In this document: positions 9,610-17,334 of the stretch, one piece after another
How the letters are laid out: every line of letters begins with the position of its first letter
Position numbering within the stretch: the first letter of the stretch is position 1
Source of the DNA: Burkholderia oklahomensis C6786
Lineage (GTDB): Bacteria > Pseudomonadota > Gammaproteobacteria > Burkholderiales > Burkholderiaceae
NCBI RefSeq assembly: GCF_000959365.1
Contig: NZ_CP009556.1
Location: 1,178,001-1,242,000 of the forward strand
Direction of reading: 5' to 3'
DNA length: 64,000 bases
Program-made: the position numbers and the translations under genes
Notes under the pieces: model-generated
Seen by the model: the letters and a program-made list of their open reading frames with translations, nothing else
What the model was told of the DNA's origin: nothing
Database searches by the model: none

Positions 9610-12018
9610 ATGGCAAAGACTACCGGCGGGAAAAAAGCGGCGGGCAAGGCGACGGAATCGACCGTGAAGGTCGCGACGGCCAAATCTGCAGCTTCTTCCG
9701 CAAAGACGTCTTCGGCCCGCGCGGCGCACCCTGCGAGGAAGAGGGCCGCGGCCGGCACCGCCAAGGCTGCGCCGGCGCCGACGGCCAGCGCATCACGGGT
9801 CGTCGTGAGGTCCGAAGCGAAGACGGCCAAGCCGGCTTTGAAGCGGGCGAGTGCGAAAAGCGCAAGGGGAGCGGCTGCCGCGCCGGACGAAACGGCAGCT
9901 ACTCGAGCATCCACGGTTCAACCGGCTGTAGTCCAGCAGCCGCGAGTCGATTTAGCCGGTACGGCGAACTCCATGACGAAAAAGCTGAACGAAGTATCCG
10001 TCGATGACGACGCAAACCAGAGCGACGAACAGCAGCCTACCGCTGCGTCGGGCAAGGGCGAAAAGGCCAAGGCGCGCGATCGCCGCGCCAAGGAAAAGGC
10101 GCTGCTGAAGGAAGCGTTCGCGACGAGCACGCCCGGCACGGCCGAGGAGCTCGAAGAGCGTCGTACGAAGCTGCGCGCGCTGATCAAGCTCGGCAAGGAG
10201 CGCGGCTTCCTCACGTATGCCGAAATCAACGACCATCTGCCGGACAACTTCACGGAAACGGAAGCGCTCGAAGGCATCATCGGCACGTTCAACGACATGG
10301 GCGTCGCGGTGTACGAGCAGGCGCCCGACGCCGAGACGCTGCTGTTGAACGACAACGCGCCCGCCGCGTCGTCCGATGACGAGGTCGAAGAGGAAGCGGA
10401 AGTCGCGCTGTCGACCGTCGATTCCGAATTCGGCCGCACGACCGACCCGGTGCGGATGTACATGCGCGAGATGGGCACGGTCGAACTGCTCACGCGTGAA
10501 GGCGAAATCGAGATCGCGAAGCGGATCGAAGACGGTCTGCGCCACATGGTGATGGCGATTTCCGCGTGCCCGACCACGATCGCCGACATCCTCGCGATGG
10601 CCGAGCGCGTCGCGAACGAGGAGAGCCGCGTCGACGAGCTCGTCGACGGCCTGATCGATCCGAACGCCGCGGACGCCGACGGCTTCTCCGAGAAGGACGC
10701 CGAGGAAATCGAGAACGAGGACGAGGAAGCCGAGGAAAACGAAGAAGAGGAAGCGGAAGACGACGACGGCGCTGCGCAGGCGTCCGCCAACGCGGCCCAG
10801 CTCGAAGCGCTGAAGCGCGCGTCGCTCGAGAAGTTCGCGTTGATCAGCGAATGGTTCGACAAGATGCGTCGCGCGTTCGAGAAGGAAGGCTACAAGTCGA
10901 AGTCATACCTGAAGGCGCAGGAGACGATCCAGAACGAGCTGATGTCGATCCGCTTCACCGCGCGTACCGTCGAGCGACTGTGCGACACGCTGCGTGCGCA
11001 GGTCGACGAAGTGCGTCAGGTCGAGCGTCAGATCCTGCACATCGTCGTCGACAAGTGCGGCATGCCGCGCTCGGAGTTCATCGCGCGCTTCCCGAGCAAC
11101 GAAACCGATCTCGACTGGGCCGAGAAGATCGCGGCCGAAGGCCATTCGTACAGCGCGATCCTGTCGCGCAACATTCCGGCGATCCGCGAACAGCAGCAGC
11201 GTCTGCTCGACCTGCAGGCACGCGTCGTGCTGCCGCTCAAGGATCTGAAGGAAACCAACCGCCAGATGGCGGCGGGCGAACTGAAGGCGCGTCAGGCGAA
11301 GCGCGAGATGACCGAGGCGAACCTGCGTCTCGTGATCTCGATCGCGAAGAAGTACACGAACCGCGGCCTGCAGTTCCTCGACCTGATCCAGGAAGGCAAC
11401 ATCGGCCTGATGAAGGCGGTGGACAAGTTCGAATACCGTCGCGGCTACAAGTTCTCGACGTATGCGACGTGGTGGATCCGTCAGGCCATCACGCGTTCGA
11501 TCGCGGACCAGGCGCGCACGATCCGGATTCCGGTTCACATGATCGAGACGATCAACAAGATGAACCGCATCTCGCGGCAGATCCTGCAGGAAACTGGCCT
11601 CGAGCCGGATCCGGCAACGCTCGCCGAGAAGATGGAGATGCCGGAAGACAAGATCCGCAAGATCATGAAGATCGCGAAGGAGCCGATCTCGATGGAAACG
11701 CCGATCGGCGACGACGACGATTCGCATCTCGGCGACTTCATCGAGGACACCAACACGGTCGCGCCGGCCGATGCCGCGCTGCATGCGAGCATGCGCGATG
11801 TCGTGAAGGACGTGCTCGATTCGCTGACGCCGCGTGAGGCGAAGGTGCTGCGGATGCGCTTCGGTATCGAGATGAGCACCGATCACACGCTCGAGGAAGT
11901 CGGCAAGCAGTTCGACGTCACGCGTGAGCGGATCCGTCAGATCGAGGCGAAGGCGCTGCGCAAGCTGCGTCATCCGAGCCGTTCGGACAAGCTGAAGTCG
12001 TTCCTTGAAGGGAACTGA
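9610..12018 (+). CDS. rpoD: RNA polymerase primary sigma factor (sigma-70)
   Basis: Primary sigma factor. The product is 802 residues, longer than the E. coli protein at 613. Residues 1 to about 115 are Ala/Lys/Ser-rich and low complexity. Region 1.1 follows, then a very acidic stretch around 355-385 within the non-conserved region. Region 2 ([32 protein letters not shown]) and region 3 come next. Region 4.2 has the -35-reading helix-turn-helix ([19 protein letters not shown]). An internal ATG at about residue 122 ([13 protein letters not shown]) could be an alternative start. The upstream ATG is favoured because the promoter and the open frame both lead to it. Confidence 0.96.
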   Translation: MAKTTGGKKAAGKATESTVKVATAKSAASSAKTSSARAAHPARKRAAAGTAKAAPAPTASASRVVVRSEAKTAKPALKRASAKSARGAAAAPDETAATRASTVQPAVVQQPRVDLAGTANSMTKKLNEVSVDDDANQSDEQQPTAASGKGEKAKARDRRAKEKALLKEAFATSTPGTAEELEERRTKLRALIKLGKERGFLTYAEINDHLPDNFTETEALEGIIGTFNDMGVAVYEQAPDAETLLLNDNAPAASSDDEVEEEAEVALSTVDSEFGRTTDPVRMYMREMGTVELLTREGEIEIAKRIEDGLRHMVMAISACPTTIADILAMAERVANEESRVDELVDGLIDPNAADADGFSEKDAEEIENEDEEAEENEEEEAEDDDGAAQASANAAQLEALKRASLEKFALISEWFDKMRRAFEKEGYKSKSYLKAQETIQNELMSIRFTARTVERLCDTLRAQVDEVRQVERQILHIVVDKCGMPRSEFIARFPSNETDLDWAEKIAAEGHSYSAILSRNIPAIREQQQRLLDLQARVVLPLKDLKETNRQMAAGELKARQAKREMTEANLRLVISIAKKYTNRGLQFLDLIQEGNIGLMKAVDKFEYRRGYKFSTYATWWIRQAITRSIADQARTIRIPVHMIETINKMNRISRQILQETGLEPDPATLAEKMEMPEDKIRKIMKIAKEPISMETPIGDDDDSHLGDFIEDTNTVAPADAALHASMRDVVKDVLDSLTPREAKVLRMRFGIEMSTDHTLEEVGKQFDVTRERIRQIEAKALRKLRHPSRSDKLKSFLEGN

Positions 12019-12093
12019 TCGTCCATCTCCGATCGAGCGCCGCCAGGATGCAGAAATCCGGCGGCGATTTCCTTACTTAGTTGTTACAATGCC

Positions 12094-12123
12094 GACCCGG
12101 CCAGCATTACCGGGTCTTTTTTT
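12094..12123 (+). terminator. Intrinsic terminator after rpoD
   Basis: GACCCGG and CCGGGTC (9-nt loop) are followed by seven T. It ends the rpoD transcript 18 bp before the tRNA gene. Confidence 0.9.
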
Positions 12124-12141
12124 GCGTTGCGTTCGGTTTTA

Positions 12142-12217
12142 GGGCCTGTAGCTCAGGGGTTAGAGCAGTCGACTCATAATCGATTGGTCGTGGGTTCGAA
12201 ACCCACCGGGCCCACCA
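12142..12217 (+). tRNA. tRNA with CAU anticodon, probably tRNA-Ile2 (lysidine type)
   Basis: A 76-nt cloverleaf with encoded CCA. The acceptor stem is GGGCCTG/CGGGCCC, the D stem GCTC/GAGC, the anticodon arm GTCGA-CTCATAA-TCGAT, and the T arm GTGGG-TTCGAAA-CCCAC. The anticodon is CAT. CAT can mean elongator Met, initiator Met or Ile2. The 1-72 pair is G-C, which excludes an initiator. C4-G69, C5-G68 and a G27-U43 wobble resemble E. coli tRNA-Ile2 (the TilS substrate) more than elongator tRNA-Met. Ile2 is therefore favoured, with Met as the alternative. Confidence 0.9.
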
Positions 12218-12255
12218 AGGTTTTCGCTTCTATTTAAATATTTTATTGTGCCGTT

Positions 12256-12296
12256 AAGCATAAAGTGGCCACTCGGACAGGTTATGCTTTATTTTT
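12256..12296 (+). terminator. Possible terminator after the tRNA
   Basis: AAGCATAA and TTATGCTT flank an 18-nt loop and are followed by TATTTTT. The stem is only 8 bp and AT-rich, so this is a weak candidate for ending the tRNA transcript. Confidence 0.4.
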
Positions 12297-12347
12297 CCAA
12301 TGGGATGCATTTTGCTTTATCGGGAATCGGCGATAATGGTAAATAGT

Positions 12348-12373
12348 CTATTCGCGTCGTTCAGATGCGAATA
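12348..12373. repeat. 8-bp inverted repeat left of the IS element
   Basis: CTATTCGC and GCGAATAG flank a 10-nt loop in an AT-rich stretch just outside the terminator arm. No T-run is adjacent; function is unknown. Confidence 0.35.
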
Positions 12374-12377
12374 GATG

Positions 12378-12396
12378 TAAAAAGCCGGCCTATGGC
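12378..12396. repeat. Left half of a split terminator, with 12-bp target repeat
   Basis: AAAAAGCCGGCC (12378-12389) continues to TATGGCC. The last 12 bases, CGGCCTATGGCC (12385-12396), resemble CGGCCCGTGGCC on the other side of the IS (13545-13556), matching at 10 of 12 positions. Rejoining the flanks gives a 12-bp stem, AAAAAGCCGGCC and GGCCGGCTTTTT, with a 3-nt loop: a bidirectional intrinsic terminator. Confidence 0.7.
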
Positions 12397-13544
12397 CTAA
12401 TGCCGTTCAGTTCAGGATCCTTTTGAGGTGACGAACGGTATAGCGAAACGGTCTGGACTTGACGGCCCTGGCGCAACTGCGCCCGGGCCGATTTTCGTTG
12501 GGCAATTGTTTGAGCCGCTCGCGCAGGCGCGTGAGCAACGCGGGAAGTTTGCCGTATGAACGTGTCACGGCGGCCCATGCCATTTCATACTGGATGGTGT
12601 GGAGCGCGCGGATGAAGGAAGCTCAGGTCGGTGGGGGCGCACCTGGCATCAAGTGCTGCTTTGGCCATTTCCAGGCGAATCAGGTTGTAGGCAATCAGTG
12701 CGCCCCAGAGCTCCTGGTAGACGCGCACCACGGTCTGACTGCGCAGAGTCAGTTCCATGCCCAGCATCGACTGCTTCAATTCATGGTAGCTGGTCTCGAT
12801 CTGCCAGCGACGTTAGTAGCAGTAGACGATGTCGGCCGCCTTGAGATCTCCCCGCGCGGATTGGACCTGGCCGGGATGATGAAATGCCGGTTCTGGCCGC
12901 CTGCAACCAGATTGCACAGCAGTTGCGCCGACAGGAACCCCTTGTCGAACACGGTAATGGGGTTCTCCGGCACGCGCGGGATAAGCTCACGCGCCCAGAT
13001 CATCTCGTTGATGTCGTAAGGACCGAAGCCGGCATCGCGCACCAGACGCGTGGCGATGGCGGTGAGCGTGACTGCGTGCAGTTGGGGATAGCTGCCGATG
13101 TCCTGCCCGACCCAGTTCCGGGCCGACTCGTGAAACAGCCACGCCAATGGTGAGGCGCCAGTGCGTTGTTTCGCCTGGGCGATAGCGCTCTTACTGACGA
13201 ATGACGTATCGGGTGCGGGTAGCGCCAGGTCCAGTTCATCGACGACTTCGCTGATCGACTGGTGCCGGTACAGCGCCAGCGCAATCACCAGCCACACGAC
13301 CTGTTGCGCGGGGAGCCGGCGCCGACGCACGCTTGCACTACCACTGGCTTGCACCGCATGCTCGATCCATTCATATGGAAGATGCTGACCCAACCGCTCC
13401 AGTTCGAGCGGCGGATTTGATTCGACAAGCGCACGCAGATCATCGGTCGGCATGGCGATGAAAGCTAACATCGCCGCGTCCCGTTTACAACCCCTTTGCG
13501 TCGACAACAAAAATGCCGTTCAGTGGCTTAACTAAACGGCATTA
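12397..13544. mobile_element. IS4-family insertion sequence, internally deleted
   Basis: The element is 1148 bp. The ends are inverted: TAATGCCGTTCAGTT on the left, and the reverse complement of the right end reads TAATGCCGTTTAGTT. A degenerate 12-bp direct repeat flanks it. It holds one IS4-type transposase gene on the minus strand that is broken (see 12406-13471). The size is below the roughly 1.4 kb I expect for this group, in line with an internal loss. The element cannot transpose by itself but could be mobilised by an intact relative. The exact element name is not assigned. Confidence 0.8.
12406..13471 (-). pseudogene. IS4-family transposase, deleted and frameshifted
   Basis: The N-terminal part is intact (MLAFIAMPTDDLRALVESN, the IS4 N-terminal domain, then the DDE core up to FIIPARSN near 12870). 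The C-terminal part (LKAADIVYCY, RRWQIETSYHELKQSM, ending RPFRYTVRHLKRILN) resumes in another frame. About 65-70 residues that lie between them in relatives are missing. A TAA at 12813-12815 also replaces the Glu expected in the YCYERRW motif. The lesions are an internal deletion with frame change plus a nonsense codon, so the gene is dead. The start chosen is the Met of MLAFIAMPTDD. Confidence 0.85.
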
Positions 13545-13564
13545 CGGCCCGTGGCCGGCTTTTT
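13545..13564. repeat. Right half of the split terminator, with target repeat
   Basis: CGGCCCGTGGCC (13545-13556) is the right copy of the direct repeat, and the sequence runs on to GGCCGGCTTTTT. It is the partner arm of 12378-12389. Confidence 0.7.
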
Positions 13565-13873
13565 GCGTTGTTGAACGGGTCCCGTCGTCTAGCTCGCGCC
13601 GAGCGCCTCCTTGCCTCCTGAAGCACGTCGATGACCCTGCGGATGCTGTCCAGAACCTCCCTGGGCATACGACTATGGACCTCTCGTGGATTTGACGGTC
13701 TTGCCGTCGGCGAGGATGCTAACGGCGCTGAAGGCAGCAATTGATGCAATACGCATCCGGCCGCTGAAAGGAGCGCATCGCCGTGCCGTGAGGCGACTGC
13801 ATGAGGCTGCCCGGGTATCATCGTGCCTGTGCGCCGCCCGTCGCGGCATCCTCTGTTTTTCACCAGTCGCCCG
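13565..13873. other. Non-coding stretch between the IS and the SWIM gene
   Basis: About 310 bp. Both strands have short open frames but none with a ribosome-binding site or recognisable product. The promoter of the 13874 gene should lie here; no consensus is clear. The sequence may be residue of the same degraded accessory region. Confidence 0.5.
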
Positions 13874-15649
13874 ATGCCACAGTCTGCAAAGCTCCCCGAG
13901 GTTCTCACTCTTGCTGAAGTCCAGTCGCTGGCCGACATGAAGACCTTTGCGCGCGGCAAGGCCTATTTCCACGATGGCGCCGTCTCCCGCCTGGAAGAGC
14001 GCGACGGCGCTGTTCGCGCCAGCGTACGCGGCACGCATCGTTACCGGGTTGAACTCGCCGTCGATGACGATGGCGAACTCGCGTACGACTGCAACTGTCC
14101 GGTAGGGGACGATGGCGTTTTCTGCAAGCACGCCGTCGCTGTCGCGCTCTCCTGGCTCGAGAATTCCGGTGAAGAGGTGTTCCATGCAGAAGAAGCGGCT
14201 CCCGAGAAACCGCGCAAGAAGAGGAAGACCTACGAGGAAGTGATTCGCGAATACGTAGCGACGCTCGACAAGGACGCGCTTCAGGAATGGTTGCTCGAAG
14301 CCATCGAGCGCGACCTGGCGTTGCGCGACAAATTGCTGTTCGCCGCGCGTGCCGCGGGGGCATCCGATTTGCCCGGCATGAAGGCCGCCGTCAGGCAGGC
14401 GACACGCATTTCCCGGCCACTGGACTGGCGGGAGGCTGGCGCATACGGCGATGGTCTGATGTCGCTGGCCGACATGCTGCGCCAGAGGCTTTCCGGACCT
14501 CACGCCGCACAGGTGGTCGAGCTGTCCGAGCTGGCGATTGCGGGCGCCGAAAAGAGCCTCGAACAGATTGACGACTCCGGTGGCGACGTGATGCCGGCGA
14601 TTTTCGAACTGGCGTCTGTGCACCTCGATGCCTGCAAGTTGACCGGACCCGATCCGGTGAAGCTTGCGGAGCGGCTCTTCCGCTTCCAGACAGAAGGCAA
14701 CTGGGACACTTTCTACAACGTCTTGCCGGCGTATGCGGAGCCGCTGGGCAAGAACGGGTTGCGCCGCTATCGCGAACTCGTCAACGAGGCTTGGGAGGGG
14801 TTGCCCGCGCTCGCGCCGGGCAAAGAACATCGACGGTCATACGACTCGCCGCGCATGCAGCTCGAACACGCGATGGGGGCGCTGGCCGAACTCGACGGAG
14901 ACGTTGATGCGTTGATTCGCATTCGCTCGAAGAACCTGTCGAGTCCGTACCGATTTCTGCTGGTCGCGGAGCTTTGCGTGAAGCACGGTCGCCCGGACGA
15001 AGGGCTCGCGTGGGCCGAGCGCGGCATCGAAGAGTCCGGCGAGAGCTTTGACCAGCGTCTGCTCGACTTCTGCATCGACGCGTATCTGTGTCGCAATGAA
15101 TTCGACAAGGCCGATGCATTCGCGTGGCGCCGCTTTGAAATTCACCCGACAGCCGAGGCGTTTCCCGCCTTGATGAAGGTTGCTACGGCCACCGGCAGGC
15201 ATGACGAGACACGGGAGCGCGCTCTCACGCACCTCTGGGCACTGGTCAGGGAAGAGGAGGCAGTCGCAAAGTCGAAGCGCAGTGTCTGGCAGCCGTCGAC
15301 GCGGACCGAACTGGTCAGGATTTTTCTTGCAGGAAAGGACAACGATACCGCATGGGAAACGTTTACCGGCGGTCCGGTCGCAACGCAGTTGTGGCCGAAA
15401 ATGGCGGCGGTCCGTGGCAAGACCCATCCGCACGACGCCATCGCCCTCTATCACAGGCTGCTGCCGGTCGCTGTCGAGGGCGGTACGCGCAACGCTCGAT
15501 ATGAGGAGGCGTTTGAAATCGTGCGGGCCGTCGGCATGCTGCGGGCGAGGCTGGATGAACGGGCGGAGTTCGCCAGCGAACTGGAGGAGATTCGGGCGGC
15601 GTATCGCGCCAAGCGCAACTTCATCAAGCTGCTGGCCAAACTGTCCTGA
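13874..15649 (+). CDS. SWIM zinc-finger protein with helical repeat-like body
   Basis: The 591-residue cytoplasmic protein has a SWIM motif near residues 74-88 (CNCPVGDDGVFCKH: CxC then CxH), a zinc-binding fold thought to contact DNA or proteins. After a Lys/Glu-rich linker (KPRKKRKTYEE) the rest is alpha-helical with TPR-like pairs, ending AKRNFIKLLAKLS. Stand-alone SWIM proteins of this type are widespread in proteobacteria but have no defined role. The start is the ATG giving MPQSAKLPEVLTLAEVQ; 17 further in-frame codons upstream look non-coding. It is the one intact sizeable gene in the 12.2-17.3 kb accessory stretch. Confidence 0.75.
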   Translation: MPQSAKLPEVLTLAEVQSLADMKTFARGKAYFHDGAVSRLEERDGAVRASVRGTHRYRVELAVDDDGELAYDCNCPVGDDGVFCKHAVAVALSWLENSGEEVFHAEEAAPEKPRKKRKTYEEVIREYVATLDKDALQEWLLEAIERDLALRDKLLFAARAAGASDLPGMKAAVRQATRISRPLDWREAGAYGDGLMSLADMLRQRLSGPHAAQVVELSELAIAGAEKSLEQIDDSGGDVMPAIFELASVHLDACKLTGPDPVKLAERLFRFQTEGNWDTFYNVLPAYAEPLGKNGLRRYRELVNEAWEGLPALAPGKEHRRSYDSPRMQLEHAMGALAELDGDVDALIRIRSKNLSSPYRFLLVAELCVKHGRPDEGLAWAERGIEESGESFDQRLLDFCIDAYLCRNEFDKADAFAWRRFEIHPTAEAFPALMKVATATGRHDETRERALTHLWALVREEEAVAKSKRSVWQPSTRTELVRIFLAGKDNDTAWETFTGGPVATQLWPKMAAVRGKTHPHDAIALYHRLLPVAVEGGTRNARYEEAFEIVRAVGMLRARLDERAEFASELEEIRAAYRAKRNFIKLLAKLS

Positions 15650-15699
15650 AGTCGCCCTCAGGCCGTGTCGGGCCGATAGCCATGCAACGTCGCCGCCGT

Positions 15700-15942
15700 C
15701 GGTATATCGGCGGACAGACGCTTCTCGTAGCCGCGGGCTGCGGTTGGACGCAATGCGAGGGTAAGCCCATCGTTGAGAGTCGGGCTGGCGACGTTATCTG
15801 GTGTTTACCAGGCCATAGGCATTGGCACGACGCATCGCCCACGATCGCCATGACGCGCATCGCGATTCTGGAAGCACTGGGCGGAAAGAACGTCGAATGG
15901 CTGGAGCCGGTCACCGACGAGCAATACCTCGTCGGACCGGGC
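15700..15942 (+). pseudogene. Cupin-domain gene remnant (5' end lost)
   Basis: The frame from about 15712 reads QTLLVAAGCGWTQCEGKPI, then AGDVIWCLPGHRHWHDASP and EWLEPVTDEQYLVGPG. This is the second half of a small cupin of the quercetin-dioxygenase/mandelonitrile-lyase-like type, including the second cupin motif (PGHRHWH). The N-terminal half with the first metal-binding motif is absent and replaced by an Arg run. The frame runs on into unrelated sequence to 16230. I read it as a truncated relic, probably left by the rearrangement that built this region. Confidence 0.65.
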
Positions 15943-16168
15943 CAACGAACGCGGCTCTCCGACTCGAATAGTTTCGATGGGAACTGGCGCGCCGAGCGAA
16001 GCATCCGTCAGCTGGCCGGCATTGTTGATAAGGCGGTCGATTTACATCGAGGCTCAGCGGCGCGTCGAGGATTGGCTGGCGCAATGCGCATGCGGACATA
16101 CATCGTAAGGCAGGAGTTGTGTAGTCCGCTTTGGGACCCGCATAAGGACGGACTGTTGCGAAGGGCGA

Positions 16169-16312
16169 TTAAGGAATGTGGAGCGAGGCTGAGAATCCGC
16201 GAAACAACCCCACCCAAACCCGCGAGTTAACTGCTCCGACCGCCAACCCCAACGCCGCACACCACGAAGCGGCAAATAAATACCTTGCACCGATTGCAAT
16301 GGCCTCCGACAT
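16169..16312 (-). CDS. Small hydrophobic ORF downstream of the mor remnant
   Basis: 47 codons, MSEAIAIGARYLFAASWCAA then a Gly/Ala/Val membrane-like stretch, ending RGFSASLHIP. It begins 51 bp after the mor stop on the same strand. In Mu-like phages a lysis gene (holin) often follows mor, so this may be its truncated start. It is too short for a confident call and I assign no function. Confidence 0.3.
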   Translation of the reverse strand: MSEAIAIGARYLFAASWCAALGLAVGAVNSRVWVGLFRGFSASLHIP

Positions 16313-16363
16313 GCATCCTGAGTGCCCCCTGATCGGCGCCATCGCCCCCGCCGGCCCCATCCG

Positions 16364-16533
16364 CTATCCCGAAAACAGCTGCTTCTGCCGCGCAGCCGCC
16401 TCCTCCCGCCCGACCGCCTTGATGATCTTGTAGATCCACTGGATCGACACGCCGTACTTGCGCGCGAGTTCGCCGTGATTGTCGCCGCGAAACTCGTCGA
16501 AGATCCGGCGGTCGCGCTGCGACGGCTTGTATG
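16364..16533 (-). pseudogene. Mor-family (Mu middle-operon activator) C-terminal fragment
   Basis: The minus-strand frame ends RRIFDEFRGDNHGELARKYG, then VSIQWIYKIIKAVGREE and QLFSG, the C-terminal helix-turn-helix half of Mor/C-type transcription activators of Mu-like phages. Upstream of about 16533 the similarity stops abruptly and the sequence becomes another gene fragment on the opposite strand. The N-terminal dimerisation domain is therefore missing. It is a deletion scar of a transposable prophage. Confidence 0.65.
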
Positions 16534-16921
16534 ACGAACGCGTTCCTGTCGCGGATGGAGAAGGCGCGCGCGGAGAATCTCGGCAAGGCCGACGCGCTCG
16601 CGTCGGGGCAGCTCGATGCGTTCGAGCGTGCGTTCTTCGACGCGTGGGCGCGGTACGAGATGAAGCTCGCGCGTGGTGGAAGCGCAGGGCTTCCCGGCGT
16701 CGCTCGCGTGGCCGGGCGAGCCGGACGAGGAGGCGATCCGCAAGGAGGTCAAGGCGAAGCTTCAGGAGGAAAAGGAGAAAGAGGGGGCGAGTGGCGACCA
16801 GGGCCGGGCGGGCGAGTCGGGCGCGCCTTCGGAAGCGCCTGACCCGGCCGCTCCGGGCGCGCAAGCCGAGGCGACCGATCAAGTCGCCGGCGCTGGGCCA
16901 ACCGATCAAGCGGCGCGGTGA
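16531..16921 (+). pseudogene. Probable phage-derived gene, frameshifted
   Basis: Two adjoining frames read as one protein: MTNAFLSRMEKARAENLGKA through DAWARYEMKLAR (16531 to about 16672), then VVEAQGFPASLAWPGEPDEE and a Lys/Glu and Pro/Ala tail to 16921. A one-base slip near 16672 breaks them; each half alone is under 105 codons. I do not recognise the family. Its abutment with the mor fragment suggests a structural or morphogenesis gene of the same Mu-like phage. That origin is inferred from position only. Confidence 0.4.
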
Positions 16922-17030
16922 TCGGATGCGTTGCGGAGCGGCGTGGGCAGTCGGCGGTAGGATACAGATAGGGTGGGTGGGACGAAGCCGGTTGGCGCGC
17001 GGTACGGCGGCCGCTTCGGGCCGACTTCGG

Positions 17031-17198
17031 ATGCCTCGAATGACGCGGGTTGCGGTGCGATGCGGCGTATGCGGTCGCGTTCGTCGACCGGGGGGGCGTT
17101 TCTTCGGGCGCAGTATCGGCGGTCCGCATCGGCCAGACGGACCGCAATTCTGTTGCGACGCTTGCAAGTCCTTCGTTCCAGGATTTGTCGCGTGGTGA
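17031..17198 (+). CDS. Small Cys4 zinc-ribbon-like protein
   Basis: The 55-residue product (or 52 from the next Met) begins MPRMTRVAVRCGVCGRVRRP, then GGRFFGRSIGGPHRPDGP and QFCCDACKSFVPGFVAW. Two CxxC pairs (RCGVCG and CCDAC) separated by about 30 residues with Gly/Arg/Pro suggest one zinc ribbon. There is no partner gene on the strand. It may be a leftover phage accessory gene. The conserved look of the C-terminus and the paired cysteines argue that it codes. No homologue family is assigned. Confidence 0.45.
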   Translation: MPRMTRVAVRCGVCGRVRRPGGRFFGRSIGGPHRPDGPQFCCDACKSFVPGFVAW

Positions 17199-17334
17199 GG
17201 GAGGGAATATTGCGCGGGGTTTCATTCCATCCCCCGTCTCCGTACAAACCCGAGTACGCGAAAGAGTTGTCTATACAATTTTGGGCGGTTAGGGTGGGCA
17301 CTCCGAACCTCAGACTTTTCCCGGACCCGCCGCC

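Noticed and set aside
13528..13959. A 143-codon minus-strand frame between the IS and the SWIM gene
   Set aside because: No ribosome-binding site, no recognisable domain, and it overlaps the start of the SWIM gene.
12218..17334. A second copy of the tRNA 3' end as an attachment site
   Set aside because: Reading the strip for TTCGAAACCCACC or its close variants gave none, so no integrated island boundary can be drawn.
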